A stretch of 64,000 nucleotides of DNA, taken from NCBI GenBank assembly GCA_022497155.1, contig MU385718.1:372001-436000 (forward strand). Direction: 5' to 3'. The stretch is from Whalleya microplaca (Eukaryota > Ascomycota > Sordariomycetes > Xylariales > Xylariaceae). The notes beneath the pieces were generated by a model that worked only from the letters and a program-made list of their open reading frames with translations, was not told where the DNA came from and made no database searches. The position numbers were made by a program, and so were the translations under genes. Each line of letters starts with the position of its first letter. Position 1 is the first letter of the stretch. This document shows positions 32,392 through 45,476 of this stretch, piece by piece.

Positions 32392-33637
32392 GCGGAAACT
32401 CAAGCTAAAGATTAACAGAATAGAACATAAGGAGAAGCATGTTAATAGGAAGTCATGACTAATTCCTCTTAACGGGGAGAGGTTCCCTTCAACTAGAACG
32501 TTGATAACATATCGAGGGGTTTCAACAGCATTCAGGGGTAAATTCAAGGTGTGTTTTATAGATTGCTACTCAAGTCAAGTTGTCGACACAGTCAAAGTCA
32601 ATTCAAAGCATTACCAACTCTACTTGGAATGATTGAAGTCAAGTTGAGGCCTCAGGGAATTCAATTTAAATGGAATTAATGAAAGCACTGCAATGGAATA
32701 TTCAACATATTTTGACGATAATTGTAGCAATTATAGAGCTCATGAATGTCCAGAACTTGAGAGAATAGTGGTGCCGAAGCGCAGTATAGTAAGTACATAG
32801 GGTCTTCCGGAGAATTGTACGGAGATAAGTGCGGAAAATACAGCTCAAATCAGCCTCATAAGTTGGTTATAACCAGGAAAGCACTTATTTGATGACTGCA
32901 TACACAATAAATGTAATAATTCTGGAGTACAAACTATACATATACTTTATTTTTCGTGTCGGTGAGAACGGAGATAAGGAAAGCGCTGGCGACGACGACG
33001 ACGACGATGACGACGATAATTCTATTTACATCCGTGAGGACGAACATCCATCTACTCTAGCCTACCTGCCTGTTGAGTAAAAGAGATTATTCTTCGTCAA
33101 CGCTCCAAGGCGTATAAGGACGGCTGGCATACAATAGCAGAGCCGGCGTTCCGCGTGACATATACAAACCAAGCTGCAACGACGAGCCAGCAACGAACGA
33201 GGAAATTGAAACATGGCCAAGATCGGCCAGTATCCGTCCGCTTTCAGACACAAGTCTTCCTACGGCCAGTATATCGTTATGAGTGCGTAACATGCAGGAG
33301 GTGTATCTTGATGCAGGGTGCAATAGATCCTTGTACCAACCTGAATTGTACCAAACCAAATACGAGGGATAATGTTACATTGAGAAGCCGCTGGCTCAGC
33401 CAACACCTTTTTATTCATGCAACCGCACGAACACGAATATGTGATCATATAGAGAGTAATACAAGTTGGAGATGTAGCATATACATAACCAGTTAATGAA
33501 TAAATTCATTGTTAGAAATAAAAGCGAAACACTCCTTCCTGCGTACATATATGTAACATCATGATTTATCATGCTCCAATTACTTGACATGTATTTGTTT
33601 TATCCTCCAATCTCCACTACTTTACCACAAGCGTAAA
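32392..33637. other. Intergenic region
   Basis: AT-rich, with a GAC/GAT microsatellite near 32988-33018. The last part is the leader of the P450 gene. No supported gene. Confidence 0.4.
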
Positions 33638-35427
33638 ATGATGGCAGTCCTTGATATCGCTAGGCAGGCAGCATCGTATGCTGTCTGCATACTTATTACC
33701 TATGTGAGTACCAACCCATTTGAATTGTATCGTTCATAGCATTCTAACCTTTTGGTGCGGAGGCCGCTCTAGTTTTTGGTTACCGTGTCTTTCTTCATCC
33801 ACTGAGGTCCTATCCAGGACCTCTTCTGGCAAAGCTCACCGATGCCCGCAATGGTTATTACTCAATGTTCAAGTGTCTTCATCTTGTTTCTCAACAGGAC
33901 CATCTTGAATATGGCCCAGTCATCCGACACGGGCCTAATAAGTTACTATTCAATTCGGCCCAGGCGTTACAGGGTTTGTAGACAACCTCCACCTCATCAT
34001 TACTTCATTCGCTAAGCAATAGAAGACATTTATGGCAGCGATAGAATCGTCAAATCGCGCGTGTATTCAGTCACGATACAGTCTCCCGGGGTCTTCAACT
34101 CTTTCAATATTATCGACCGGCAACCTCACCGGGCGAAGCGCAAGATCGTCAATCAGCTGCTCAACGAGCGATCCGTTAGGACCTTCGAGCCTATCATGAT
34201 AGAACAAGTCGACATGTTGATCAATCTACTGCTTGTATCCTGCAAAAACACGGAATGCCCTGAACCAATGAACATGACTGTTCGTCTGGAGTATCTTGCT
34301 TGCGATATCATCGGATTACTCTCATTTGGATATCGCCTAAGGCTACAGACGGACCCTACCTGTCGCTTCATGGTAAGAGGGATGTATTTCGGCAATTACT
34401 ACACCAATACTCGCATGCAGTTCTTCCGCCTGCATCAGCTCCGGCTTGGGTCTATCGTACATTATTTCAACAGCGCTATGCGGGAGCGTTATAAGAAGCT
34501 GATAGAGACCATGATTACCACTCGTATCTCCGAAGAAAAGTACGCCAGGCATGACCTTTATGCAGTTGCCTCTAGAGCTAATGCCGAGGCCCTCAATCCG
34601 GGCGACGGCCTCCGCATGAGTGAACTTTGGTCTGAAGCGATATCGCTCTTCCCAGCAGGTTCGTCATTGGCCCCCCCCTCCCCCCCCTTTCTACACAAAT
34701 CTTGCATACTAAATGTCTTTCTGTATAAGGCGCTTTTTCAACGTCTGGTGCTATAAGTGCCCTATTCTTCTACTTGTCACGGAACCCAAGATGCTACAAA
34801 CGACTCGCCGATGAAGTTCGCTCGAGATTTACGAGCGGTGCCGATATTCGGAGCGGCCCCGTGCTCTCTGATTGCCAATATCTTCGCGCGTGTATTGAAG
34901 AGAGCTTGCGCATTTCCCCGCCTGTGCCTGGTACTCTGTGGCGGGAGGTGCCGCCCAATGATGACGGACCGGTGGTGGTCGACGGGCATGTGATCCCGCG
35001 CGGGACTCTAATCGGCGTGAACACTTATACGCTTCATCATAACGAAGAATATTTTCCAGACCCCTACGAATTCAAGCCCGAGCGCTGGTTGCCTTCAGAG
35101 ACGCCGGAGGCTCAAAGGAAGTTGATGTATTCGGCATTCACGCCGTTTTCCATCGGCTATCGGGGATGTGCAGGAAAGGCAATGGCCTATCTAGAAAACA
35201 GCCTCGTAATCGCCAAAACCATGTGGTATTTCGACTTCGAGAAAGCCCCGGGAAAACTTGGTGAAGTAGGGGGTGGAACACCTGGGGAAAGGGGTGGCAG
35301 GGGACGACGGGATGAATATCAGCTCCATGATGTTTTCTCTGGGTCCCACGATGGCCCTTATCTCGTGTTCCATCCAAGGGGTAACTATTGCGATAAACTG
35401 CCGATTGAAGGGTTGACATTGCTGTAA
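33638..35427 (+). CDS. Cytochrome P450 monooxygenase (first of two)
   Basis: Four exons: 33638-33703, 33763-33973, 34023-34658, 34730-35427; 536 aa. The introns of 59, 49 and 71 nt use donors GTGAGT, GTTTGT and GTTCGT, and the first ends in a GAG acceptor, weak but the only one that keeps the frame. The N-terminal membrane anchor runs through exon 1 into AALVFGYR, followed by the Pro-rich hinge HPLRSYPGP and the family block YGPVIRHGPNKLLFNS. Later come ESLR (ExxR), PERW, and the heme loop FSIGYRGCAG with the Cys ligand. The I-helix reads AGGAFSTSG, without the usual acidic residue before Thr. The C-terminus (EVGGGTPG ... DGPYLVFHPRG) matches the benzoate-hydroxylase-like/isotrichodermin-hydroxylase-like fungal group. 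ER membrane enzyme; substrate unknown. A run of C (34669-34687) lies in intron 3. Confidence 0.9.
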
Positions 35428-36333
35428 AAGACTTCCGTTTCGGCATAGCCTAGACTACACGCCTAGTTGCAGATACTGCTTGTGTGATGGTTATGATATT
35501 CCCTAAGCTCTTCGGGGGTTTCGACCCCTGAATAGCAGCACCATTCCAACAACTCACACATCTACTTCGATAAAATCTGACTCGAGAATACTTTTGATGT
35601 CGTCGATATTATCATACCGGATGTGAAAAGCTCCCAGCCAGCTATACAGCGCTAGGTGCAGCTCCATACAAAAAAGGGGTAACTGAGAACTACCCCTATC
35701 GTGACGTAAATGTACTAGCATACCTCCTACAAAGGTAAATCAAAGTCTTGTCGAAATTCAAGCGGAATCAAATTAGTAACATATTTATGTGTTAGTAAAT
35801 ATGGGGATTCAATTGGTTATATATCATGTAAGGTATAAAATCCCCAAACCAACAGCAGAGTCTTATTCGCTGATCTCCATTCACACATAAGCGCTCTCCA
35901 CATTCGCAAGCACCCCCGGCAATATTGTCAGCATCCAACCCCCAGCCTGCTCTATTTCATGCTGTTGGTAGTTGTATGCTACATAGAAAATCTTGGCCAA
36001 GTCATGCCATCGAATGGCAGCGATCTCGTGCACCAACTACGAGAGGTAAAATTCTGTCGTTTAAAGAGGATCAACAAAACGGGGGAGCAGATGCATGCCT
36101 GGAGTACATCAAGATATCGTCCTTTACCTAGTGTCTAAAATGAGGATGAATGGGCCCACGAGGGCGACTTTGGAGTCAACCTTCACGATAGCATTGTCTC
36201 AACAAGGGCTTAGCTTGCAGAGCATCATACTTTGCGAATCATCATTTTCTATGTGAAATCCAGGTTAGCCTCTTATTTACAGATGTCGATGTACACATGT
36301 GACTCCTAATGGATGTGATTCTTTATGCCGTAG
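35428..36333. other. Intergenic region
   Basis: About 900 bases between convergent genes. It has two small hairpins (GGGGGTTTCGACCCC near 35514; AGGGGTA...TACCCCT near 35683) and a TATAAAA at about 35837, with no convincing gene behind it. The frame at 35925-36131 starts at a TTG and has no support. Confidence 0.4.
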
Positions 36334-37300
36334 TTAAAGCTTAGTATCTTTAAGTCGGACCACAGCCTCCTGCGTGCCCGACAATACCAACTGCCCGCTC
36401 TTTAGATTCCACAACCTCTGGTAGACCAGAACACGGCCTTCGGCGCCCCACGATGTTTTTCGCTCAATAAGCATCCACTCGTCGACCATAGCCAGTGGGT
36501 TATGGAATGAGACGTTATGGGTCAGGCTAGCACCCATAGCCACGTTGCGCATCCCTTTACCCACTGCCCTCGGGTTCGCAGCCAACGCTGGTCCGAATGA
36601 GAACTCGTCTGAAAGGTAGGCCAAAGCAGCCAAGTGTACGAAGGGATCACGGGTAGAGAGGGGCGGCGCGCGGACAAAAGTGCGAATACGAAACTGTGAC
36701 GGCTGGCTTGACATCTCCATACCGAGGGGCCGGAAGTCAAAAGCCCTCTCTTCGGCACCGAGCTGCAATAACGGTACAGATGGGTCGACGATGGAGGCTT
36801 GGAATTTCTGCACATTATCTACTTCGATATCCTCCGGGCCACGACCGCCTAGGTCGGGCATCGGAGTCCCGTATTCTAAAACCTTTCCGACGGGCGTGTC
36901 GACGTTTTGGAACGATACCACGGCGACGTAAACACAGACGGTGCCCTGCATCGCATGTACAGTCCGCGTGGTGTAGACTCGCCCATCGGCAGTACGCTCT
37001 ACTCGATAGGTGACCTTTTCAGTGGCATTAGCAGCCTTCAGGAATGAAGACTGAGAAGAGTACAGTCGAAAACCCGGCGGCACTGTGGACGTGGCTGCTG
37101 ATACTGCTTGGCCCACTAGGGAACCGCCAAAGACAAAGCGTTTACCTTCTTGGGATGTCAAGGGCCTAGGTGACGGTAAGTTGGGGCCTCAAGCAAAGAT
37201 GCCTCGTGAAGACTTGCTTGTCGTTCGTATAAACATCGGGGCCCAGTTCTGGAACAGGAACCACGGAGATAAGCGCCTCAATAGACTGTAGGGACCCCAT
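36334..37300 (-). CDS. Acyl-CoA thioesterase II-like (double hotdog) protein, 5' part disturbed
   Basis: The main frame (37161 down to 36334, about 275 codons without an ATG at its head) shows the TesB/ACOT8 pattern: FVFGGSLVGQAVSAA, SSQSSFLK, YRVERTADGRVYTTRTVHAMQ, and a second hotdog ending LWNLKSGQLVLSGTQEAVVRL. A plausible start lies upstream: ATG 37300 opens a 44-codon frame (MGSLQSIEALISVVPVPELG) ending at TAG 37166-37168, one base out of phase with the main frame. No GT-AG intron with a fitting phase joins them; one extra C in the CCCC run near 37183 would explain the break. The family normally has both parts, so this is either a frameshifted gene, a base-call error or an unusual splice. 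Probable peroxisomal or biosynthetic thioesterase; the last residues (KDTKL) are not a canonical peroxisomal signal. It faces the P450 at 33.6 kb. Confidence 0.7.
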
Positions 37301-38724
37301 GACGTGTTCAAGACGAACGGAATAGTATAAGTTCCGACCCAAAAGTAAAAGGGTGTTGATGTTGTATTAGTAGCAATTATTGCTGCTATTGGATAAGTGA
37401 GGTGCTTGATCACAAGGCTCTAGATGTTTCGTAGGGCGGATAGCATGAGAAGACTGGGTGCAGGATTACCTAACAGAACGTGTTGGTCCTTTGCAGCAAC
37501 ATGCTTGGCTGCATGAATAGGCAAGCTTGTGGTTGATCACGCTGGAAGGGCTAACACAAAAGCATTCTAGTTGGCCAGGTGGTTGAATATCGAGAGCAAG
37601 GTAACAATATCAGTACTTGCTATGGCTATTATGACTCCTCAAGCCCAAGGGCGTTGCGCTTCAATTAAGAAATACCCTACCTAGTAGTAATATCAACCAA
37701 AATATTGGTTGAAATGCAGGCTGTCCTATCATTTTGGCGGCAGCGTATTATACATATCGACTTCTAATTCTGTCCAGGCAGCATTCCTTCTGAAACATGA
37801 CATGGTAAATCAGATTAAAGCTGGTGAGCGCACTTGTTATAGCCGATTGAAGAGATGGATCAGTCTGATGATGCTCATCAAGAGCCAATGCTCTTCTTTC
37901 AAAGTCGTGGAGTCTTTGCGTATGAGGGTTGCTGGGGTTAGAAGAGTGTCTTGTTTCCATAACTACTTCCAATCGAAATAACCTTACACAGCTGGGCTTA
38001 TTAAGGGATCAAGGAAGCTACTGCGGGATAGCAACCAGGCACGATGGGAGTTTCCAGATGGGTACCAAAGCTTGATTATGTACATACCTGTCAATTAGGT
38101 AGGATGCTGTTGCTCACCTGGACATTCTACATGTAAGCATCTGTCTACCTAGGTAGGTACCTAGTAATAAGATACAAGCAAAACTTCCTACCTAGGTACT
38201 GTCCTTTATCAGGCCTTTTGAGTGCTACAATAAAGGAGTACATATAGAAGTCGCCGGTTTTCTCATAGCAGTTGCCCGTACATGTATCTCTTGTGTTCCT
38301 GCAAAAAGATGCAATTACGTTTAGAGTTCTGACAGCCAGTGCTTACCTTGTAACCTCCAGGGGCTGGGCTGATAGGTACGGGTAGGTGCGTTCCTTATCA
38401 GCGCTAGCACGCAACTGCACCCAGTAGATCTCCAGGTTCCTATCTATAGGTGATAGGCGCATGGCAACCCCTGTAGCCTCCCCCAGTGCACGGACCCTTC
38501 AAGCCACACACCTCTCGATTCAGCCTCGTGATTTTCGCGTCTTGAATAGTGTCACCCTTTTTCCACTAGCAACGCGATCAGATCCGTAAGACTACGCGAC
38601 AATAAAGCCGCATATTTGGCCTGTTGCGGCTCTAACAGCCTTCAAAGACCAATTCTTCTTCACAACACGTCTATTGATCATAAAGCACTTCTTCACAGCA
38701 CCTGTGGAACCATGTGATTCGAAA
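37301..38724. other. Intergenic region with one transposon end
   Basis: About 1.4 kb separating the divergent thioesterase and Myb-like genes. It contains the single MITE-type end at 37613-37670 and several palindromic CCTACCTAGGTAGG-type motifs (38147-38203). The last 200 bases are the leader of the Myb-like gene. No supported gene. Confidence 0.5.
37613..37670. mobile_element. Solo inverted-repeat end related to the 24.3 kb MITE
   Basis: GTACTTGCTATGGCTATTATG ... GGGCGTTGCGCTTCAATTAAG matches the left end of the element at 24321 over about 58 bases, with roughly a fifth of positions changed. I found no matching inverted partner nearby, so it is a broken or very diverged copy. Confidence 0.7.
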
Positions 38725-41700
38725 ATGGGCAACCAAAGTAGCAGTCAGATGGTGCCTGGATCTGAGCATCCAGATGCCGGCACCAGACAAGACCGAACGT
38801 CGCCTCCCTGGCACTATCCCCAGTCTCACTCCGACAACTCCCTACCTTCTTCACAACCCCAGTCACCTGGTATTGCATTCTCAAGTCAGTATCCCGCATC
38901 CAATAGTCGCATCCCTCCGAGACCGCCCGGTCGGCACCCCAAAGTCGAGATCCCTAGTTCCCCTCCTGCACCGCCACCTGCCATGTCTCCCTCGGCGATG
39001 AACATTAAGACCGAGGCACTCTCGTCGCCTGATGATCCTCGACAGCATCTGCTTCAGCCATCGTCGCCAGCGACATCACATATCAAGCCAAGCAAGTCCA
39101 AGAAGGATCGAATCAAGAAACGATCGAGTTCAGTATCGCGATCGGACGATAGGCGCCCTTTCATCCCCCACTCCTCTATTGATTTTGATGCGCCCGTGCC
39201 AGTCTATGGTAACCATGTGGAAGAGGCGTTCCGTGATCTAGACGACACACACAGCCATGACATCGATGTAAACGGGGCAGATGTCGCTAGTGACACACTT
39301 ATCCAGAAGGAAGATCGGAAGCGCAAGAAGAAGGAAGCAAAGCAGCGAAGGAAAGCAGCGAAGCTAGAGAGACAGCGACTTGAGGCATCTGCTTCCCCTG
39401 CCGCTCGCGAATCACCAAGTGATCACGCCATGGGTTCTCTCCAGGCCCCCAGCACTTTTGCGACCATCACAGACTCGATCCACCCCTCATTTCACCCCGA
39501 GAACGCCGTTGATCCCACCGATGCATACGGAGATTTTAGCTCACCCAAGAAGTCACGGAAGAACAAGCGAAAAGCCAGGGACCAGCTTGAGATTGAGGAC
39601 GACCCCAACCAACTACCAACACCTGACCACGAGCCCACCCTTGACCAGCTACCGGCCACCAATGGCAATTCAGCAACGCCGAACGAAATGTCTTTACCAT
39701 CCAGAAAACGGAAACTCGCAGACTCGGACGGTAAGCAAAGGAAGAAGCATAAGCGCGCCCATAACAAAAAGAAAGCTACCAACGAGAGTCATGGATATGA
39801 TGAGATTAGCGAAGACGCTGAAGAGCCACTTGCAAACGACACTGTCTTTATCAGCCAGAGCAGTTCCCTAAGACACAACAACAAGAAGTCTTCGAAGGCG
39901 CCAGTAGACGTCGAAAGCTCGTTTAGTGGACTTGCCGAAAGCCTATACGCGGACCGAAAGAAGGAGGCTGGCCTTGCTATCAATCAGGATGAATCTGCAG
40001 ACGAGCAGTCCCGGGCACAGTCGACAAGTGAAGAGCGCATATCTCGGGATCCCTCAGTTGCTTCTGGGTCAAATATAAATGGTGTGGAGATAGACTCAGA
40101 ACAGGCTACGCATCCTGATGCCACATCGGATGACGAGATGGATATTGATGCTTCCACCAAGGCAGAGCCACTCAACGATGACGCTAGCTCATATAATGGG
40201 GAGACTCATGCCAATGTCGAAATTACTTCGTCTGATCCCGATAGTGAGTTGGTAGACAGAGTACGTGACGGCGATCAAGATCAGATGGAAGTGGATGGAG
40301 ATGAACAAAGTGACGAAGAGCCCGAGGATGCCCAGGAAAGTGATGCCAATGAAGACATCGAAGATGCTAGCGGCAACGAGCTTGCGGAGGCTGCGCCGTC
40401 TCCTGGCTACGACTCAGCTAATGGCGAATACCAGCCGGATGATGAAGAGCCACTCGAAGGTTCAGGCGACGAAGACAGCAACATCGGTGGCGCGAAGATG
40501 GAATCACCAGAGGCGGAAGAGGAAAGTCTACCTGCCGCAGTGGGTAGACCTGACTCAGATATCAACATGGCTAATGGCGATGACTTGGATAATGACGAGG
40601 TCGAGGTCCCTTCTTCAGTACCATACGCAAATAGTGCTCCTTTCGACACAGACATTGGGGGACATAAGCGATCCCAGTCTGGCTCCACACGAAAACGGTT
40701 CGCCAAGCTGCCATTCTACAGTCGCACTCCGGCCGGAGCTACCGAAAACTCCCATGAACAAGCTTCGCCTGCGGCTGCTGCCGCTTCGCGCCGGGGACCG
40801 TCTCAGCAGCATAAGACCGAATTGGACGACAACGTGTCTGCTGGACCATCCAATGCAGCTCAAAAGGGCAAGCGGAGGCAGCCTAAGATTTCCACTATGC
40901 TCAAGGGCAAGACTGAAGATAGCCCAGACCCCGAACCGTCTTTGCGCCCCAACCGTCAAATTGCACGCCAGAAGCTGCGTCCAGAAGAAATTGTAAAGGG
41001 TCCTTTCAGCGAATTCGAGATTCGCAATATCAGCCAGGCGGTCGAACGCTGGCGAGACGACCACGAAATGACACAATTCCAGATCAATGAGCTCATCCAA
41101 GGCACACCCCGGGAGATGAAGTCTTCGGAGTTCTGGGATTATGTATCGGCGACCTGCGCCAATCGCAAACGCCAGAAGGTCATTAATCAGTGCCGTCGCA
41201 AGTATCACAATTTCGTGGCCCGAGCTACGTGGACGCCCGAGCAACAGGAGGAATTGAAGGACATGTATGAGAAGCACGGGAACAAGTACGCTCTCATTGG
41301 GAAGCTGATCAACCGCCATCCGGAGGACGTTCGCGACCGCATCCGGAACTATGTCGTATGCGGGGATAAGCGCCGCACAGACCCATGGGATCAAGGCGAG
41401 ATAGACATGCTTACCAACATCGTCCTCGAGGCTATCGAGGCTATCCAGAAGCATCATGCAGACAAAGGAACCGTGTACCCCGGCCCCGAGGACGACCTGG
41501 TTGACTGGCAGATAGTGAGCGAGAAGATGGGCCGAACCCGCAGCCGCCTCCAGTGCATCCAGAAATGGAAGACCATCAAGGCCCAGATAGAAGGCGGCAG
41601 CGTTGATGGCGAGATCCTTTCGGTTGACGAGATCGTCCAGAGGGCACGCGACGAGGCGGCCGAGATGTTGAGCCGGGACCGGTACAGGATTGTCAAGGCT

Positions 41701-42558
41701 GTCCGCGCCTGCGATGTCAACGCCGACAGTCGAATCCCTTGGGCGAAGATCAAAGCCAAGAAGCTCCACGACCAGTGGTCACGGCCTACCCTTATGCTCG
41801 TCTGGTATCGCCTGAAGCTATCGATTCCGGATTGGAAAACGATGACGGTACCGCAAATCGCCGACCAGCTTCTTGCGCAGTACCGTGAGACGCGTGAGCT
41901 CGCGTTTCCGGACGACGTGGATCCGGGTGGTGAATATGCTGAGATTGAACACAAGGTCAAGAAGATCATGAAGTTCAACAGGGCACCGAAATCTCCCTAT
42001 TTCGTCGTTAAGTCCGAGGATGATGGAGATGATAGCGCCGTTGAAGATGAGGGTCAGGAGGAAGACGAGGACGAGGATGGGTTCGCCCAGGATGCTGCTC
42101 TCAACGAGCGTGGCAGCAGTATCGATCTCGGACTCAGCATGAAGGCCATTAATGAGGACGGTCTGGACGAAGATGACCCCTCCGAAATCGAGGATTCCGA
42201 GCCCGACGTCAAAGTCCAGTTGTCCAACCGGCAACATAACGCTCGGGCTAGTGTCGACCCTGAATCCTCCGACGCCCCCTCCATCTCCGACTTCATCCTG
42301 CGAAAGCCGACGGGAGGTGGGAAGGTCTACGGCACGTCCAACAAGGTGGCGACGTCTCCGAACATCACGCCGGAAAACTACAAGCGCATCGCTATGAGGG
42401 AACACAGCGAGCCTGGCGACGGTGGACGGTATTCGGCCCAGAAGCTTTCCGGACGTAAAAAGAAGGCGGCTAGACGAAGCCAGTCGAAGTATGAGGATAT
42501 CGACGACCCGAGCAGCGACACGAATGCGAGTGATGTCGAGAGCATTCCTGCACATTGA
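38725..42558 (+). CDS. Myb/SANT DNA-binding protein of the REB1/TTF1 (rDNA terminator factor) type
   Basis: Intronless, 1277 aa from ATG 38725; the frame extends upstream only to a TTG. The start MGNQSSSQ fits an N-myristoylation signal. The first 740 residues are disordered: Ser/Pro-rich, then basic KKRK-type nuclear signals (DRKRKKKEAKQRRKAAK; KQRKKHKRAHNKKKA), then a long Asp/Glu-rich region. The DNA-binding core spans about 755-1050: an N-terminal helical region (KGPFSEFEIRNISQAVERW), a first Myb/SANT repeat (ATWTPEQQEELKDMYEKHGN), and further repeats with DPWDQGEIDMLTNIV and WSRPTLMLVWYRLKL. The C-terminus is acidic, then basic (SGRKKKAARRSQSK). In the family such proteins bind rDNA terminator sites or general regulatory sites and block polymerase I. 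The combined myristoylation-like start and nuclear core is odd. Confidence 0.85.
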   Translation: MGNQSSSQMVPGSEHPDAGTRQDRTSPPWHYPQSHSDNSLPSSQPQSPGIAFSSQYPASNSRIPPRPPGRHPKVEIPSSPPAPPPAMSPSAMNIKTEALSSPDDPRQHLLQPSSPATSHIKPSKSKKDRIKKRSSSVSRSDDRRPFIPHSSIDFDAPVPVYGNHVEEAFRDLDDTHSHDIDVNGADVASDTLIQKEDRKRKKKEAKQRRKAAKLERQRLEASASPAARESPSDHAMGSLQAPSTFATITDSIHPSFHPENAVDPTDAYGDFSSPKKSRKNKRKARDQLEIEDDPNQLPTPDHEPTLDQLPATNGNSATPNEMSLPSRKRKLADSDGKQRKKHKRAHNKKKATNESHGYDEISEDAEEPLANDTVFISQSSSLRHNNKKSSKAPVDVESSFSGLAESLYADRKKEAGLAINQDESADEQSRAQSTSEERISRDPSVASGSNINGVEIDSEQATHPDATSDDEMDIDASTKAEPLNDDASSYNGETHANVEITSSDPDSELVDRVRDGDQDQMEVDGDEQSDEEPEDAQESDANEDIEDASGNELAEAAPSPGYDSANGEYQPDDEEPLEGSGDEDSNIGGAKMESPEAEEESLPAAVGRPDSDINMANGDDLDNDEVEVPSSVPYANSAPFDTDIGGHKRSQSGSTRKRFAKLPFYSRTPAGATENSHEQASPAAAAASRRGPSQQHKTELDDNVSAGPSNAAQKGKRRQPKISTMLKGKTEDSPDPEPSLRPNRQIARQKLRPEEIVKGPFSEFEIRNISQAVERWRDDHEMTQFQINELIQGTPREMKSSEFWDYVSATCANRKRQKVINQCRRKYHNFVARATWTPEQQEELKDMYEKHGNKYALIGKLINRHPEDVRDRIRNYVVCGDKRRTDPWDQGEIDMLTNIVLEAIEAIQKHHADKGTVYPGPEDDLVDWQIVSEKMGRTRSRLQCIQKWKTIKAQIEGGSVDGEILSVDEIVQRARDEAAEMLSRDRYRIVKAVRACDVNADSRIPWAKIKAKKLHDQWSRPTLMLVWYRLKLSIPDWKTMTVPQIADQLLAQYRETRELAFPDDVDPGGEYAEIEHKVKKIMKFNRAPKSPYFVVKSEDDGDDSAVEDEGQEEDEDEDGFAQDAALNERGSSIDLGLSMKAINEDGLDEDDPSEIEDSEPDVKVQLSNRQHNARASVDPESSDAPSISDFILRKPTGGGKVYGTSNKVATSPNITPENYKRIAMREHSEPGDGGRYSAQKLSGRKKKAARRSQSKYEDIDDPSSDTNASDVESIPAH

Positions 42559-44109
42559 TAAGCTGGTTGGTACAGATCTAGTGCTTCATTCTACTATGAC
42601 TCCTTTCCGGTGTGTACACAAAAAGACAGTCTTATGGGCGAGAGTCACATGAAGGGCAGTGTTAAATATATTTTCCAGCAGCATGAGCACGGCCTCTTCT
42701 CGGATGTCCCTGTGCTCTATGCGGCTACTATATACTTGGTCGGGCATCGACTGGTCCTTTGTCACCGAGATAGTGGCAGGTTTCTGTCAGACGTGCCATA
42801 TTTGCCTACTCATGATGCCCTTGTACTTGGCATATGTATATCCCCGATGCATATTGCATTATCGGTTCTTAACAACCCTGGCCTGTGGCACGAGAGCATT
42901 AACTTGAAGGCTCTAGTAGCCCAAAGAAGGCTGAGGGGACGGAAGTTCATTGCAGGAAGTGAGGAATATAGAGGAGGCGAGGAGGGAACGAAGGGAAGAA
43001 AAAGGACGAAAATGGTGCACACAAATAGGTGCACACACTAAAAATCACGATACCCCGTTATGTGTTGCGACGGAATGTGCATGAGTCTGGACGCCTAGGT
43101 TACATACTTGCAAACTACTGACTTGGCTTGCTTGTCTGGTACACAAATACCAGATATTACTATAGGGGCTCTCTGATGAGCCATGAGACAGATAATACAT
43201 GATACTGACAAGCTTTGATCGTGCTTTGTGAAATGTGATTTGTGATTTGTTTTGCCTGCCCCTTTAAGTGAGGACTTGATACAGCGTCCGTGAGGAATGA
43301 AGGTTAGGTATATTGGATATGATTCCCTGCTGTAGTTACTAGTCATACGTACGTACTGTAAAAGACCTAAGAGTTAATATAGTAACTCTAAGCTTGGATC
43401 GTCAATATTATATCATCATATACTAGCCCCTTGCGTGCTCATGTTTGCTCCGAGATCTACGATGGGATACACAGACGGATGTGAAGTATACATGCTTCCG
43501 GTCATCAGTCACATTCGCTCCGGCTGCTGCCTGACGAAGGAGGAAAATCGCATCTTGGGATATGCTCAATCATGGCTTACATATCTAAACCCGGTATATA
43601 CGCACTGCAGATGGTCGTCTCGGCAGGTCGGCGGTCTCGGCCCCACCGCTACCTCGCAGCCTCGGCACGGGCTGGGCCGCCGCTAAACCCCTATGAGTTA
43701 GTCTGCGCCGATGCAAAGGCTATCGGCCATTTATCTCGTTCAATGCAAGGACCGATAGGCATTGGCCAATGACCTCAGAGACTAGAGTTACGCTGTCCGA
43801 CTTGCGTCATGGATGGCAAGGTTCCGGGTAGCTTTTCTGGTGCTGCATCGAACACGTTTTTTCTCGGGAGCTTTTCACTGTCGGACGAGAGAGCTTTATT
43901 AGGGCTAAGGCGGATTAATAATTACATATCGGTGTGAAGTGTTTTTAGTTTGCAAACGGCTTTGGCAAGACATATAAGGATCGCCCTTCCCGTGTACTCT
44001 GGTCGTAGATTTAAAACACATCTCCGAACCGGCAAACGTGGTATCACAAGGCAGTCCCAAATCAACAGCAGCCCATAACTAGTAGATCGCCTGATAAGCT
44101 TCCCACACG
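42559..44109. other. Intergenic region
   Basis: About 1.55 kb. Frames at 42610-43041, 43435-43686 and 43572-43772 overlap or lack family features. The region 43600-43690 is locally GC-rich but has no splice-consistent extension. The end is the promoter of the reductase gene. Confidence 0.4.

Positions 44110-45476
<1,367 letters not shown>

Noticed and set aside
40615..41769. 384-codon minus-strand frame opposite the Myb-like gene
   Set aside because: Antisense shadow; the residue pattern follows the codon bias of the true gene and shows no motif.
43572..43772. 66-codon ATG-started frame in a GC-rich patch
   Set aside because: Short, no homology I can name and no promoter or intron evidence.
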